The notes beneath the pieces were generated by a model. That model saw only the letters and a list, made by a program, of their open reading frames with translations. It was not told where the DNA came from and did not search any database. Made by a program: the position numbers and the translations under genes. Positions 16,300-25,486 of a stretch of 64,000 bases of DNA are shown here, one piece after another. This stretch comes from Ensifer sp. PDNC004 (lineage in GTDB: Bacteria; Pseudomonadota; Alphaproteobacteria; Rhizobiales; Rhizobiaceae): assembly GCF_016919405.1 (NCBI RefSeq), contig NZ_CP070353.1, positions 3,794,501 to 3,858,500 of the forward strand. The letters are read 5' to 3'. Numbering within the stretch: position 1 is the first letter of the stretch; every line of letters starts with the position of its first letter.

Positions 16300-17310
16300 A
16301 TGAGCAAGGCAATCAGCAAGACCGAAGCCAACAGCATCTCCCGCCGCAGCGTTCTCTCGGCCGCCTTTGGCGCTGCCGCCACGGCAGCCGCGGTCAATGG
16401 CATCAACACGCCGGCCAAGGCCGCATCCAACACCGCATCAACCGCCGATGCGTCCGGCACGAAGGGAGCAAACACCATGGGCAGCCGCATCATCACCCGC
16501 GATGGCGTCGAGATCTATTACAAGGACTGGGGTCCGAAGGATGGCCCGGTCGTCGTGCTCAGTCACGGTTGGCCACTGTCGTCGGACAGCTGGGAAGCGC
16601 AGGCCTTTCACCTTGCCGCCAACGGCTTCCGCGTCGTCACCCATGACCGCCGTGGCCATGGCCGCTCGTCGCAGCCCTGGGACGGCAACGACATGGATCA
16701 CTATGCCGACGATCTCGCGGACCTGATCAACGCGCTCGATCTGAAGGGCATCTTCCTCGCCGGGTTTTCGACCGGCGGCGGCGAGATCAGCCGCTATATC
16801 GGCCGCCATGGTACGAGCCGGGTCGCCAAGGCCGGCCTGATTTCGGCGGTGCCGCCGCTGATGGTCAAGACCGACAAAAATCCTGGTGGTCGGCCGAAGG
16901 AGGTGTTTGACGGCCTGCAGGCGGCAAGTCTCAAGGATCGCTCGAAGCTCTACCGCGACATCGCGTCCGGTCCGTTCTTCGGCTTCAACCGGCCGGGGGC
17001 TGTCGCCTCTCAAGGCATGATCGACAGTTTCTGGCTGCAGGGCATGATGGCCGGCCACAAGAATACCTATGACTCGATCGTCGCCTTCTCGCAGACCGAC
17101 TTTACCGAGGACCTGAAGAAGTTCGATGTGCCGACGCTGATCATCCATGGCGACGACGACCAGATCGTGCCGATCGATGCGGCGGCGAGAGCCTCGAAGA
17201 CGCTGGTGCCGCATGCGGAGCTCAAGGTCTATGCCGGCGCACCGCACGGCATCACCGACACGCACAAGGACCAGCTCAACGCCGACCTGCTCGCCTTCGC
17301 CAAGGCCTGA
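16300..17310 (+). CDS. Alpha/beta hydrolase (non-haem haloperoxidase / aryl esterase type) with Tat signal
   Basis: A 336-residue protein. Residues 1-40 are a twin-arginine signal ([12 protein letters not shown]15-R16), followed by a low-complexity Ala/Ser/Thr linker to about residue 59. The catalytic domain then starts [19 protein letters not shown], like cytoplasmic haloperoxidase-type hydrolases. The triad is visible: nucleophile Ser in GFSTGGG, Asp in HGDDDQIVP and His in GAPHGI. Many relatives have esterase or perhydrolase activity. The divergent OhrR-like gene suggests induction by organic peroxides. An internal ATG at 16477 has its own good ribosome site, so a second, cytoplasmic form is possible. 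Confidence 0.88.
   Translation: MSKAISKTEANSISRRSVLSAAFGAAATAAAVNGINTPAKAASNTASTADASGTKGANTMGSRIITRDGVEIYYKDWGPKDGPVVVLSHGWPLSSDSWEAQAFHLAANGFRVVTHDRRGHGRSSQPWDGNDMDHYADDLADLINALDLKGIFLAGFSTGGGEISRYIGRHGTSRVAKAGLISAVPPLMVKTDKNPGGRPKEVFDGLQAASLKDRSKLYRDIASGPFFGFNRPGAVASQGMIDSFWLQGMMAGHKNTYDSIVAFSQTDFTEDLKKFDVPTLIIHGDDDQIVPIDAAARASKTLVPHAELKVYAGAPHGITDTHKDQLNADLLAFAKA
16462..16479 (+). promoter_or_regulatory. Internal ribosome-binding site and start in the hydrolase gene
   Basis: AAGGGAG (16462-16468) is eight bases before an in-frame ATG at 16477. That ATG is exactly where homologues without a signal peptide begin. It could give a 277-residue cytoplasmic product, or it may be a relic of the step that fused the Tat signal on. 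Confidence 0.5.
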
Positions 17311-17330
17311 TGGCGGTTAAAATCACGATG

Positions 17331-17360
17331 AGAGGCGCCGGCAACGGCGCCTCTTTTTTG
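17331..17360 (+). terminator. Rho-independent terminator after the hydrolase
   Basis: AGAGGCGCC (17331-17339) pairs perfectly with GGCGCCTCT (17346-17354) around a six-base loop, and the stem leads into a T-run. Confidence 0.92.
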
Positions 17361-17452
17361 CTTTTTGTGATAGGTGTTTCGCTTGTCGAGATAGCTGTCG
17401 CGTCGCGCCGTTTCGTGCACTATCTCGCAGCGATTCTGATCCGGAGGCAGGC

Positions 17453-18427
17453 ATGAGCTCGAAACCCCGCATTCTCGTCACCCGTCGTTGGCCGGCAGCG
17501 GTGGAGCACGTGCTTGCCGAGCGCTTCGACGTCACCTTGAACGAAGGGGACGTGCCGCTGACAGCTGCAGAACTGGCCGAAGCGCTACGGACCTATGACG
17601 CAGTTCTACCGACGGTCTCTGACCGGCTTCCGGCCGACCTCTTTGCCGGCGGCGGTCTCCGCGCGAAGATCCTCGGAAACTACGGCGTCGGCTACAATCA
17701 CATCGACGTTGCGGCCGCCAAGGCTGCCGACATCGTCGTCACCAACACGCCGGGTGTGCTGACCGACTGCACCGCCGACATCGCCATGACGATGCTGCTT
17801 GCGGTCGCGCGGCGGGCAGGCGAGGGCGAGCGGCAGGTGAGGGCCGGCGAATGGACCGGCTGGCGCCCGACCCACATGATTGGCGGCAAAGTCACCGGCA
17901 AGACGCTCGGCATCATCGGGTTCGGCCGCATCGGCAAGGCGATGGCCAAGCGCTGCCACTTCGGCTTCGACATGGATGTCGTTTTCTACAATCGCTCACG
18001 CATCGACCCTGCCGAGGCCAGCCGTTATGGCGCCCGCCAGCTCGACACGGTCGAGGACGTGCTGAAGGTGGCGGACTTCGTGTCGCTGCATTGCCCCGGC
18101 GGCGGCGAAAACCGGCACCTGATCAATGCCGAACGCCTGGCCCTGATGAAGAAAAGCGCCTACCTCGTCAACACGGCGCGGGGTGATGTGATCGACGAGC
18201 GGGCGCTGATTGCGGCGCTCGAAGACGGTGTCATTCGCGGCGCCGGCCTCGATGTCTTCGAGGCGGAACCGAACGTGCCGGAACGTCTGCGCGGGCTCGA
18301 AAATGTCGTTCTGCTTCCACATCTCGGCAGTGCAACGGAGGAGACGCGCGTCGCCATGGGCATGAAGGTGGTCGACAATATCACGGCGTTTTTCGACAGG
18401 CGCGAACCGCCGGATCGCGTGGCGTAG
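17453..18427 (+). CDS. D-isomer 2-hydroxyacid dehydrogenase (glyoxylate/hydroxypyruvate reductase-like)
   Basis: A 324-residue NAD(P)-dependent enzyme. The Rossmann motif is GIIGFGRIGKAMAKR near residue 150. The catalytic set is Arg in VNTARGDVID, Glu in VFEAEPNV and His in LLPHLGSATEE. The GNYGVGYNHIDV and TNTPGVLTDCTADIAMTML segments are typical of the glycerate dehydrogenase / glyoxylate reductase (GyaR) branch. It is monocistronic: a terminator precedes it and 174 bases follow before ureD. GGAGG upstream supports the ATG at 17453. The exact substrate is not settled by sequence. Confidence 0.9.
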   Translation: MSSKPRILVTRRWPAAVEHVLAERFDVTLNEGDVPLTAAELAEALRTYDAVLPTVSDRLPADLFAGGGLRAKILGNYGVGYNHIDVAAAKAADIVVTNTPGVLTDCTADIAMTMLLAVARRAGEGERQVRAGEWTGWRPTHMIGGKVTGKTLGIIGFGRIGKAMAKRCHFGFDMDVVFYNRSRIDPAEASRYGARQLDTVEDVLKVADFVSLHCPGGGENRHLINAERLALMKKSAYLVNTARGDVIDERALIAALEDGVIRGAGLDVFEAEPNVPERLRGLENVVLLPHLGSATEETRVAMGMKVVDNITAFFDRREPPDRVA

Positions 18428-18601
18428 GCGGCTGCCCGTTTTCTGCGCAGAGCCTGCATGGAAATGCAGCATGCTGACGATTTTCTTTGCAAAACAATAA
18501 CTTGACTTGTCGTGCCGCGATGCGGACGATAGCGCCAAGATAAGGCGGTGGGTTCAATGGGCCCTGCGCCTGGAATGAAGGACGCCGCTTAGCGGTCTGA
18601 G

Positions 18602-19435
18602 ATGGACAAGGCAGCACGCATCGCCCCGCAGCGGGCCTGGGGCAAGGGACGGCTGGTCGCCAAGGCGGCGCTCGGCCACAGCCGCATTGCCGAACTCTAC
18701 CAGGAAGGCTGCGCCAAGATCCGCCTGCCGAAGACCTTCGACACCTCGATGGAGGCAGTGCTCATCAATTCTTCCGGCGGGCTTACCGGCGGCGACCGGA
18801 TGATCTGGGAGGTCGCGGCAGGGGCCGAAACCGAGGTGACGGTGACGACGCAGGCCTGCGAGAAGATCTACAAGGCGAGCGCCGATACCGTCGAAGTGGC
18901 GACCCGCATCGAGGTTGCCGCCGGCGCTCGCGTCGACTGGCTGCCGCAAGAGACGATCCTCTTCGACCGGGCCTCGCTCTCGCGCTCGCTGGAGGTGGAA
19001 CTTGCCTCAGACTCGACGTTTCTCGCGGTCGAAGCGGTGCTGCTCGGCCGCAAGGCAATGGGCGAGGCAGTTGAAACCGGGCTCTTCCGCGATCGCTGGC
19101 GTATCCGTAGCGAGGGCAAACTGCTGCATGCGGACAATCTCGCCCTATCAGGAGAAGTCGCCAGTCTCGCCCAGCGCAAGGCGGTGCTCGATGGTGCGGC
19201 TGCCTTTGCCACGCTGCTCTATGTCGGTCCGGACTGCGAACTCCAACTGCCGCGTCTTCGGTCGCTCGTCGATGGCGCAGCGGGCGTCGGCATCAGCCAT
19301 TTTCAGGTCCATGGCCGCGACAAGCTGGTTGCCCGTTTCGTGGCGCCGGATGGCTTCGCGCTCAGAAAAATCCTCATCCCGGTTATTTCGCACTTGCGCA
19401 AGCAGAAGACTGTGCCGAAAGTCTGGGTACTCTAG
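18602..19435 (+). CDS. ureD: Urease accessory protein UreD
   Basis: A 277-residue UreD/UreH. Conserved stretches include [23 protein letters not shown] and [16 protein letters not shown]. UreD binds apo-urease and, with UreF and UreG, forms the complex that loads nickel and CO2 into the active site. It starts the urease cluster. The start [16 protein letters not shown] is taken at 18602, as the frame does not extend usefully upstream. Confidence 0.95.
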   Translation: MDKAARIAPQRAWGKGRLVAKAALGHSRIAELYQEGCAKIRLPKTFDTSMEAVLINSSGGLTGGDRMIWEVAAGAETEVTVTTQACEKIYKASADTVEVATRIEVAAGARVDWLPQETILFDRASLSRSLEVELASDSTFLAVEAVLLGRKAMGEAVETGLFRDRWRIRSEGKLLHADNLALSGEVASLAQRKAVLDGAAAFATLLYVGPDCELQLPRLRSLVDGAAGVGISHFQVHGRDKLVARFVAPDGFALRKILIPVISHLRKQKTVPKVWVL

Positions 19436-19477
19436 CGCGTTTCACATTTTTATTTGAAACAGTGAAACGATCTAACG
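19432..19477. repeat. Small palindromic intergenic repeat after ureD
   Basis: CGTTTCAC (19438-19445) and GTGAAACG (19462-19469) form a stem around a 16-base AT-rich loop, flanked by TCTAGCG and TCTAACGC. Elements of this GCGTTTCAC...GTGAAACGC type are scattered between genes in rhizobia. This one overlaps the last bases of ureD. Confidence 0.6.
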
Positions 19478-19559
19478 CATTGAAACTTTGTAATTCCTGG
19501 CGGAAGACCGCTTCGCAGATTTCCCAGGGAATTGCTTCACGAACAACCGGTGGCGACGC

Positions 19560-19862
19560 ATGAATCTTACCCCGCGCGAGAAAGACAAACTGCTGATTTC
19601 GATGGCGGCCATGGTTGCCCGCAGGCGCCTGGAGCGCGGCGTGAAACTCAACCACCCGGAAGCGATCGCGCTGATCACCGATTTCGTCGTCGAGGGCGCG
19701 CGCGACGGGCGCTCGGTCGCCGAACTGATGGAGGCGGGTGCGCAGGTGCTGACGCGCGAGCAGGTGATGGAGGGCATCGCTGAGATGATCCATGACATCC
19801 AGATCGAGGCGACGTTTCCGGACGGAACCAAGCTCGTCACCGTGCACGAGCCGATCCGCTAG
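19560..19862 (+). CDS. ureA: Urease gamma subunit
   Basis: A 100-residue UreA of standard length. It begins [20 protein letters not shown] and has the conserved [21 protein letters not shown] and [15 protein letters not shown] near the C-terminus. It assembles as (UreA-UreB-UreC)3, which hydrolyses urea to ammonia and carbamate. It is separated from ureD by 124 bases that hold a repeat element. Confidence 0.97.
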   Translation: MNLTPREKDKLLISMAAMVARRRLERGVKLNHPEAIALITDFVVEGARDGRSVAELMEAGAQVLTREQVMEGIAEMIHDIQIEATFPDGTKLVTVHEPIR

Positions 19863-19960
19863 GCGCAGGGCGCGTGCCTGGCTTGCGGGCGCAGGGCGCC
19901 TGAAGCCTGAATGCGGGATAAAAGCATGCGGCCGGCCGAGGGCGGCTTGAGGAGAAGACC

Positions 19961-20266
19961 ATGATCCCAGGAGAAATCATCGCGGCCGCCGGAGAGATCG
20001 AGCTCAATGTCGGCCTCGATACGACGACGATCGAAGTCGCCAATACCGGCGACCGCCCGATCCAGGTCGGCAGCCACTATCACTTCGCCGAAACCAATGC
20101 GGGACTGCAGTTCGACCGCAAGGCCGCCTACGGTCGCCGGCTCGACATTCCCGCCGGCACGGCCGTGCGGTTCGAGCCGGGCCAGACGCGCCAGGTGACG
20201 CTGATACCGCTTTCCGGCAAACGCGAGGTCTATGGCTTCCGCCAGCAGGTGATGGGCAAGCTATGA
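19961..20266 (+). CDS. ureB: Urease beta subunit
   Basis: A 101-residue UreB. It begins [18 protein letters not shown] and contains [19 protein letters not shown] and [20 protein letters not shown], both hallmarks of the family. The stop overlaps the start of the next gene in an ATGA. In most bacteria ureC follows ureB directly; here two small genes intervene. Confidence 0.97.
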   Translation: MIPGEIIAAAGEIELNVGLDTTTIEVANTGDRPIQVGSHYHFAETNAGLQFDRKAAYGRRLDIPAGTAVRFEPGQTRQVTLIPLSGKREVYGFRQQVMGKL

Positions 20267-20673
20267 GGGCGCTGCCGGTTCTCGGGCTGCTTCTGGTGCT
20301 TGCTGCGCCGGCGTTCGCCGAGGACGAGCCGGACGTGGATAGTGCGAATGCGATTACTCAGCCGGATCTGAATGACTGCGCCTACCGGGAATATGAAGCG
20401 GCCGACGCGGAATTGAATGCAGTCTACCGGCAGGCGATGACGGCGGCGCAGAATGTCGACAAGGAGCTGGAAGGCGCCGATATCGGCGCGGTCGAGGCGC
20501 TGAAGACGGCGCAGCGCGCCTGGATCGGCTATCGCGACGGCCAGTGCGAGTTCGCCGGCTTCCAGGCCCGTGGCGGCCAGGCGGAGCCGATGCTGGTTTC
20601 GGGCTGCCTTGCCCAGCTCACGCAGAAGCGCACCGCCGAACTCAACGAATTTCTCGAAACCCAAGGGAACTGA
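20263..20673 (+). CDS. Secreted LprI/DUF1311-like protein
   Basis: A 136-residue exported protein. A signal peptide ([19 protein letters not shown]) is followed by a domain with Cys pairs: [19 protein letters not shown], then [13 protein letters not shown], then [14 protein letters not shown]. This pattern matches the N-terminal domain of LprI-type lysozyme inhibitors (DUF1311). It overlaps ureB by four bases, so it is co-translated inside the urease operon. Its role there is unknown and need not concern urea. Confidence 0.82.
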   Translation: MRALPVLGLLLVLAAPAFAEDEPDVDSANAITQPDLNDCAYREYEAADAELNAVYRQAMTAAQNVDKELEGADIGAVEALKTAQRAWIGYRDGQCEFAGFQARGGQAEPMLVSGCLAQLTQKRTAELNEFLETQGN

Positions 20674-20676
20674 TCA

Positions 20677-21321
20677 TTGCAGGGTCGCCGCGTCATCATG
20701 ATCGTGGGCAATGGCGAGGTGCCTGACGGCGCCGGCGCCACGATCGATAATGCCGATCTCGTCGTGCGCTTCAACGATTGCCGCTCTGTCGGCTCCGGCG
20801 GCCACAGGACCGATATCGTCGCCGTCTGCAACACCGGGCGTCCGGGGATTTCCATGCTCGGCGGTGGCCGCTGGAAGACGAACGCCACGGTGCGCCAGGC
20901 GCGGGAGATCTGGTGCGTTCGCTCCGGCGCGAAGTTTGCCGCGATGCGCGCCGGGCTTGCGGAAACGCATCCGGACCTCGACGATTTCTGCGACGATTAC
21001 ACAGTCGGTTTCGAGAGCTTCGCCCGCTCGACCAACCGCGGCTTTCGCGTTGTTCCGGTCGACGTGCACGAGCAGGTGGAGCAGGATCTCGCCGGCTTTT
21101 CGCCAGGCCCTTACGTCGTTCCGTCGAGCGGGATGATCGTGATTGCCGATATCCTCGCGCATCTTGCGACGCCTGACGACGATGTCGTTCTTGCCGGCTT
21201 CGGTCATGTCGGCTGGGAATGGCATCCCTTTGCCGCCGAGCGTCGCCATGTCGATGCGCTTGCGGCCGGCGGCCGTCTTCGCCGCCTCCATCCCGTTTCT
21301 TCTTCGTCCCAAGGAGCCTGA
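20677..21321 (+). CDS. Urease-operon protein resembling GT29 sialyltransferases
   Basis: A 214-residue protein between ureB and ureC. The N-terminus reads VIMIVGNGEVPDGAGATID, then NADLVVRFNDC and GGHRTDIVAVCN. This resembles sialylmotif L of family GT29 glycosyltransferases (VGNS-x-ID-x-D-V-R-N-x-RTD). Near the C-terminus are PYVVPSSGMIVIADILAHL, similar in place to sialylmotif S, and HVGWEWHPFAAERRHV. Rhizobial homologues are often annotated only as urease operon accessory proteins. The start is a TTG at 20677 with AAGGGAA eight bases upstream; the ATG at 20698 lacks a site and would cut the first strand. Donor, acceptor and activity are unknown. Confidence 0.7.
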   Translation: MQGRRVIMIVGNGEVPDGAGATIDNADLVVRFNDCRSVGSGGHRTDIVAVCNTGRPGISMLGGGRWKTNATVRQAREIWCVRSGAKFAAMRAGLAETHPDLDDFCDDYTVGFESFARSTNRGFRVVPVDVHEQVEQDLAGFSPGPYVVPSSGMIVIADILAHLATPDDDVVLAGFGHVGWEWHPFAAERRHVDALAAGGRLRRLHPVSSSSQGA

Positions 21322-21324
21322 ACC

Positions 21325-23037
21325 ATGCCTTACAAGATGTCGCGCGCGGCCTATGCCAACATGTTCGGCCCGACGGTCGGCGACAAGGTGCGGCTCGCCG
21401 ATACCGAACTCTTCGTCGAGGTGGAGAAGGATTTCACCACCTATGGCGAGGAGGTGAAGTTCGGCGGCGGCAAGGTCATTCGCGACGGCATGGGGCAAAG
21501 CCAGATGACGCGCGCCGAGGGCGCCGTCGATACTGTTATCACCAACGCGCTGATCGTCGACCACTGGGGCATCGTCAAGGCGGATATCGGCCTCAAGGAC
21601 GGACGCATCGCCGGCATCGGCAAGGCCGGCAACCCGGACACGCAACCGGGCGTCACCGTCATCGTCGGTCCCGGCACGGAGGTCATTGCGGGCGAAGGCA
21701 AGATCATCACCGCCGGCGGCATGGACAGCCACATCCACTACATCTGCCCGCAGCAGATCGAGGAAGCACTGGTGAGCGGGCTGACCACCATGCTTGGTGG
21801 CGGCGCCGGGCCGGGGCATGGCACGCTTGCGACCACCTGCACCTCCGGTCCCTGGCATCTCGCCCGCATGATCGAGGCGGCCGACGGCTTCCCGATGAAC
21901 ATCGCCTTTGCCGGCAAGGGCAATGCGTCGCGGCCGGGCGCGCTGGTGGAAATGGTGCTTGCCGGCGCCACCTCGCTGAAGCTGCATGAGGACTGGGGCT
22001 CGACGCCGGCGGCGATTGATTGCTGCCTCGGCGTTGCCGACGAATACGACGTGCAGGTGATGATCCATACCGACACGCTGAACGAGAGCGGCTTCGTTGA
22101 GGATACCATCGCGGCGATCAAGGGCCGCACCATCCACGCCTTTCACACGGAAGGGGCGGGCGGCGGCCACGCGCCCGATATCATCAAGATCTGCGGCCAG
22201 CCGAACGTCATTCCGTCCTCGACCAACCCGACGCGGCCCTACACCAAGAATACGCTCGCCGAGCATCTCGACATGCTGATGGTCTGCCACCACCTGTCGC
22301 CGTCGATCCCCGAGGACATCGCTTTCGCCGAGAGCCGCATCCGCAAGGAAACGATCGCCGCCGAGGACATCCTGCACGACATTGGCGCCTTCTCGATCAT
22401 CTCGTCCGACAGCCAGGCGATGGGCCGCGTCGGCGAGGTGGCGATCCGCACCTGGCAAACCGCCGACAAGATGAAGCGCCAGCGTGGCCCGCTGCCGCAG
22501 GAAACCGGCGACAACGACAATTTCCGGGTGAAGCGCTATATCGCCAAATACACGATCAATCCGGCGATCGCCCACGGCCTCAGCCATGAGATCGGCTCGA
22601 TCGAGGTTGGCAAGCGCGCCGATCTCGTCCTCTGGAACCCGGCCTTCTTCGGCGTGAAGCCCGACTTCGTGCTGCTGGGCGGCTCGATCGCGATGGCGCC
22701 GATGGGCGATCCGAACGCCTCCATTCCGACGCCGCAACCGGTGCACTACCGGCCGATGTTTGCCGCCTATGGCAAGAACCGCACCAGCTCCTCCGTCACT
22801 TTCGTGTCGCAGGCCTCGCTCGATGCCGGCCTTGCCGCCAAGCTCGGCGTCGCCAAGCAGCTCGTGGCGGTCCGCAACACCCGCGGCGGCATCGGCAAGG
22901 CGTCGATGATCCACAACAACCTGCTGCCCCATATCGAGGTGGACCCGGAGACCTACGAGGTGCGCGCCGACGGCGAACTTCTGACCTGCGAGCCGGCGAC
23001 GGTCCTGCCGATGGCACAGCGCTACTTCCTGTTCTAG
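21325..23037 (+). CDS. ureC: Urease alpha (catalytic) subunit
   Basis: A 570-residue UreC of normal length. All active-site residues are present: His136 and His138 (SHIHY), the carbamylated Lys219 (SLKLHEDWG), His248 (MIHTDT), His274 ([10 protein letters not shown]), the flap Cys321 (MVCHHL) and Asp362 (SSDSQAMG). It hydrolyses urea with two nickel ions. It starts three bases after the preceding gene, so it is co-transcribed with the two passenger genes. Confidence 0.98.
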   Translation: MPYKMSRAAYANMFGPTVGDKVRLADTELFVEVEKDFTTYGEEVKFGGGKVIRDGMGQSQMTRAEGAVDTVITNALIVDHWGIVKADIGLKDGRIAGIGKAGNPDTQPGVTVIVGPGTEVIAGEGKIITAGGMDSHIHYICPQQIEEALVSGLTTMLGGGAGPGHGTLATTCTSGPWHLARMIEAADGFPMNIAFAGKGNASRPGALVEMVLAGATSLKLHEDWGSTPAAIDCCLGVADEYDVQVMIHTDTLNESGFVEDTIAAIKGRTIHAFHTEGAGGGHAPDIIKICGQPNVIPSSTNPTRPYTKNTLAEHLDMLMVCHHLSPSIPEDIAFAESRIRKETIAAEDILHDIGAFSIISSDSQAMGRVGEVAIRTWQTADKMKRQRGPLPQETGDNDNFRVKRYIAKYTINPAIAHGLSHEIGSIEVGKRADLVLWNPAFFGVKPDFVLLGGSIAMAPMGDPNASIPTPQPVHYRPMFAAYGKNRTSSSVTFVSQASLDAGLAAKLGVAKQLVAVRNTRGGIGKASMIHNNLLPHIEVDPETYEVRADGELLTCEPATVLPMAQRYFLF

Positions 23038-23055
23038 AGCAGGCAGGGACAGGGA

Positions 23056-23727
23056 ATGAAGCGTGGCCTGAAATGGGCTTTCCTCGGCTTGCTGGCGGCG
23101 GTGCTTGCCGTCGTCACAGGAACCCTGCTGCCGCGGCCGCTCCTGCCGGTTGCCGTGTCTGCGACCGGAACCGAGGGCACCCGCATCCTTCTGCTTTCCG
23201 GCCCGATCCACACGGACATCGCCATACCCCTGACGGACGAGACCCGGGCGCGGTTCGGGTTTGTCGAGGCGGCCGGCGTACCGCTTGCGCATCCGCAGGC
23301 CGAATGGCTGATCTTCGGTTGGGGCGGGCGCTCCTTCTATCTGGAAACGCCGGCCTGGTCGGAGCTGAAGGCCGGGCCGGTGTTCAAGGCACTGACACTC
23401 GACCGCTCGGTCATGCATGTGGATATCGCCGGCCGGATCGTCGAGCCGCAGGCGGCTGTCTCCGGCTTCGAGCTGAACGAAGCGGGATACGATCGGCTGC
23501 TCGAATTTGTGGCCGAGAGCTTCACCCGCGAGGCCGGAGCCGTCGTTCCGGTCGAAGGTTTTTCCTACAATGGCAACGACCGCTTCTTCGAGGCTGGCGG
23601 CAGCTTCAACGCGCTCTTGGGCTGCAACACATGGACGGCGCGGGCGTTGCGAGAGGCAGGCTTGAGGACGGGCCTGTGGAACCCCGTTCCGCCAAGTCTT
23701 GGGTTGTCGCTGCGGCTCCATAACTGA
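23056..23727 (+). CDS. TIGR02117/DUF2459-like periplasmic or membrane-anchored protein
   Basis: A 223-residue protein with one N-terminal hydrophobic segment (WAFLGLLAAVLAVVTGTLL). Family-like stretches are ILLLSGPIHTDIAIPL, AEWLIFGWGGRSFYLETPAW and LLGCNTWTARALREAGLRTGLW. The last, with C, T and W, may be a catalytic or structural core. These proteins are often called 'urease-associated' because of gene position, but no function is known. It begins 18 bases after ureC and ends the first urease transcription unit. Confidence 0.8.
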   Translation: MKRGLKWAFLGLLAAVLAVVTGTLLPRPLLPVAVSATGTEGTRILLLSGPIHTDIAIPLTDETRARFGFVEAAGVPLAHPQAEWLIFGWGGRSFYLETPAWSELKAGPVFKALTLDRSVMHVDIAGRIVEPQAAVSGFELNEAGYDRLLEFVAESFTREAGAVVPVEGFSYNGNDRFFEAGGSFNALLGCNTWTARALREAGLRTGLWNPVPPSLGLSLRLHN

Positions 23728-23893
23728 GCAATGACGGGCCGATTGGAGCCATGCGGCCATCGCATGGCTGCCATGCTTGCATGTGAATTGGGGCCTTTCG
23801 TGCTGCGCCGCAGCGCAAGATCCGATAGGAAGACGGTTGACCTTCCTCGGTTGCCAGCAATCCTCCCAAGACCTGCCGACCGAGAGCTGCGCC

Positions 23894-23990
23894 AGAGCGG
23901 TTTGCGGTTTCCCGCATGTATCCCGCTCTAACTTACAAGAGACGATCACGTAGATGATTTTGGTCGAGCCGACCCAGATCATCGTGGTCC
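23894..23990. repeat. RIME-type intergenic repeat, copy 1
   Basis: Two palindromic modules occur. The first is AGAGCGG (23894-23900) with CCGCTCT (23923-23929); the second is the imperfect palindrome from CGATCACG (about 23943) to the TCGTGGTC near 23983-23990. The layout and much of the sequence match the elements at 49427 and 57893. It ends right before the peroxiredoxin ribosome site. Confidence 0.7.
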
Positions 23991-24003
23991 AAAGGAGATG
24001 ACG

Positions 24004-24543
24004 ATGCTTGGCAGAAAAGTACCCGCTGTAACGTTCCGCACCCGCGTTCGCGACGAGGCCGTTGGCGGCTCGAACCCGTTCCGCTGGGAGGACGTGTCCT
24101 CCGACGATTACTTCGCCGGCAAGCGCGTCGTGCTGTTCTCGCTGCCGGGCGCGTTCACGCCGACCTGCTCGACTTTCCAATTGCCCGACTTCGAAAAGCT
24201 GACGGTCGATTTCCGCGCCGAAGGCATTGACGAGATCTACTGCATCTCGGTCAACGATGCTTTCGTCATGAACGCCTGGGGCAAGTCCCAGAGCCTCGAA
24301 AACGTCAAGCTGATCCCGGATGGTTCCGGCGAGTTCACTCGCAAGATGGGCATGCTCGTTGCCAAGGACAACCTCGGCTTCGGCATGCGCTCCTGGCGCT
24401 ACGCTGCCGTCGTCAACAACGGCGTTGTCGAGCAGTGGTTCGAGGAAGAAGGCTATTCCGACAACTGCGACAGCGACCCCTATGGCGTGTCCTCGCCGCA
24501 GAACATTCTGGAGACGCTGAAGTCCCAGAAGCTCGCCGCCTGA
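24004..24543 (+). CDS. Peroxiredoxin (type 5, AhpC/TSA fold)
   Basis: A 179-residue thiol peroxidase. The peroxidatic Cys lies in SLPGAFTPTCSTFQLP, the Prx5 signature, and the conserved Arg is in FGMRSWRYAAVV. A further Cys (SDNCDSDPYG) near the C-terminus may be the resolving residue. It reduces H2O2 and alkyl hydroperoxides with glutathione/glutaredoxin or thioredoxin. GGAG at 23994-23997 is six bases before the ATG at 24004; the ATG at 23998 touches it and is rejected. It has its own terminator and interrupts the urease cluster. Strong codon bias suggests high expression. Confidence 0.94.
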   Translation: MLGRKVPAVTFRTRVRDEAVGGSNPFRWEDVSSDDYFAGKRVVLFSLPGAFTPTCSTFQLPDFEKLTVDFRAEGIDEIYCISVNDAFVMNAWGKSQSLENVKLIPDGSGEFTRKMGMLVAKDNLGFGMRSWRYAAVVNNGVVEQWFEEEGYSDNCDSDPYGVSSPQNILETLKSQKLAA

Positions 24544-24574
24544 TGGTAGCGGTCTACCGTTCCTGATTGGAAAG

Positions 24575-24609
24575 AGCCCGAAGATCGGATCCGGTCTTCG
24601 GGCTTTTTC
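24575..24609 (+). terminator. Rho-independent terminator after peroxiredoxin
   Basis: AGCCCGAAGA (24575-24584) pairs with TCTTCGGGCT (24595-24604), followed by TTTTTCTT. It separates the peroxiredoxin from the downstream ureEFG unit. Confidence 0.93.
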
Positions 24610-24713
24610 TTGCGCGGTCCCAGTCGCCGCAGGCGTGTGAAAAGCCGTGCTCGCCGCTGGCGCCAGTGCTTTTTCTTGCTAAAGTAGCCGACAGAAAAGA
24701 TATCGAGGGTTCA

Positions 24714-25010
24714 ATGGTTTACATTATCGCCTACCTGACCGCGCACCCGGGCAAGGGGGATGAGGTGGTGTCGCTTGCAGCACCGCTGATCGAGGCCACG
24801 CGGCGCGAAGCCGGCTGCATCACCTATGATCTCTATCGCAAACCGGCCGAACCCGATGTGCTGGTGTTTGTCGAGACCTGGAAGGACAAGGCAGCCGTCG
24901 ACGCGCATTTCGAGGAACCGCATCTGAAGGCTTTTCAGGCGGCGATGGCCGATCTGCTGGTCGAGGCGCGCATCGAGCTCGTGACGCCGGAAAAGGTCGA
25001 GGTTCTCTGA
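24714..25010 (+). CDS. Antibiotic biosynthesis monooxygenase-domain protein (YgiN-like)
   Basis: A 98-residue dimeric alpha+beta barrel (ABM) protein. It has [46 protein letters not shown] and [18 protein letters not shown], the standard strand-helix order with a conserved His in the last helix. E. coli YgiN of this family oxidises quinols; others degrade haem or act on polyketides. It is two bases before ureE and likely shares its transcript, although no link to urease is known. The start at 24714 has GAGGGT upstream. Confidence 0.85.
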   Translation: MVYIIAYLTAHPGKGDEVVSLAAPLIEATRREAGCITYDLYRKPAEPDVLVFVETWKDKAAVDAHFEEPHLKAFQAAMADLLVEARIELVTPEKVEVL

Positions 25011-25012
25011 CG

Positions 25013-25486
25013 ATGCCCTATCGTTCGACAGAGGTTCTCTCGCCCGGCCCTGCCGAAATTGTGCCGCTTCATAGCGTGACATTGACGCATGACGCGCGGC
25101 ATCTGCGCCGCAAATTGCTGCATCTCGAAAACGACGATGTGGTGATGCTGGATCTCAAGGAAGCGGTGATGCTCGCCGACGGCGACCTCCTGGTGCTCGA
25201 GGGGGGCGGCCATATCCGCATCGTCGCGGCACCGGAAGCGCTCTATGAAATTCGCCCACGCGACGCGATGCATCTGATCGAGCTTGCCTGGCATCTCGGC
25301 AATCGCCATTTGCCGGCACAGTTCGAAGAAAACCGCATCCTGATTGCCCGCGATCCGGTGATCCGCCAGATGCTCGAAGGCCTGGGCGCGGCGGTGAGCG
25401 AGATCTCGTTGCCTTTCCATCCGCTGCGCGGCGCCTACCATTCCGGCGGCCACAACCATGGCCATAGCCACCACCACCATGACTGA
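25013..25486 (+). CDS. ureE: Urease accessory nickel chaperone UreE
   Basis: A 157-residue UreE. The N-terminal peptide-binding domain carries [19 protein letters not shown]; the metal-binding domain contains [20 protein letters not shown], whose His binds nickel at the dimer interface. The C-terminus is His-rich ([13 protein letters not shown]), an extra nickel store. Its last bases overlap the ureF start. UreE hands nickel to the UreDFG-urease complex. Confidence 0.96.
   Translation: MPYRSTEVLSPGPAEIVPLHSVTLTHDARHLRRKLLHLENDDVVMLDLKEAVMLADGDLLVLEGGGHIRIVAAPEALYEIRPRDAMHLIELAWHLGNRHLPAQFEENRILIARDPVIRQMLEGLGAAVSEISLPFHPLRGAYHSGGHNHGHSHHHHD

Noticed and set aside
20674..24180. Open frame of over 1100 codons on the minus strand across the urease genes
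   Set aside because: It lies opposite ureC and other certain genes. High GC at third positions keeps antisense frames open. The translation is Arg/His/Asp-rich and matches no family.
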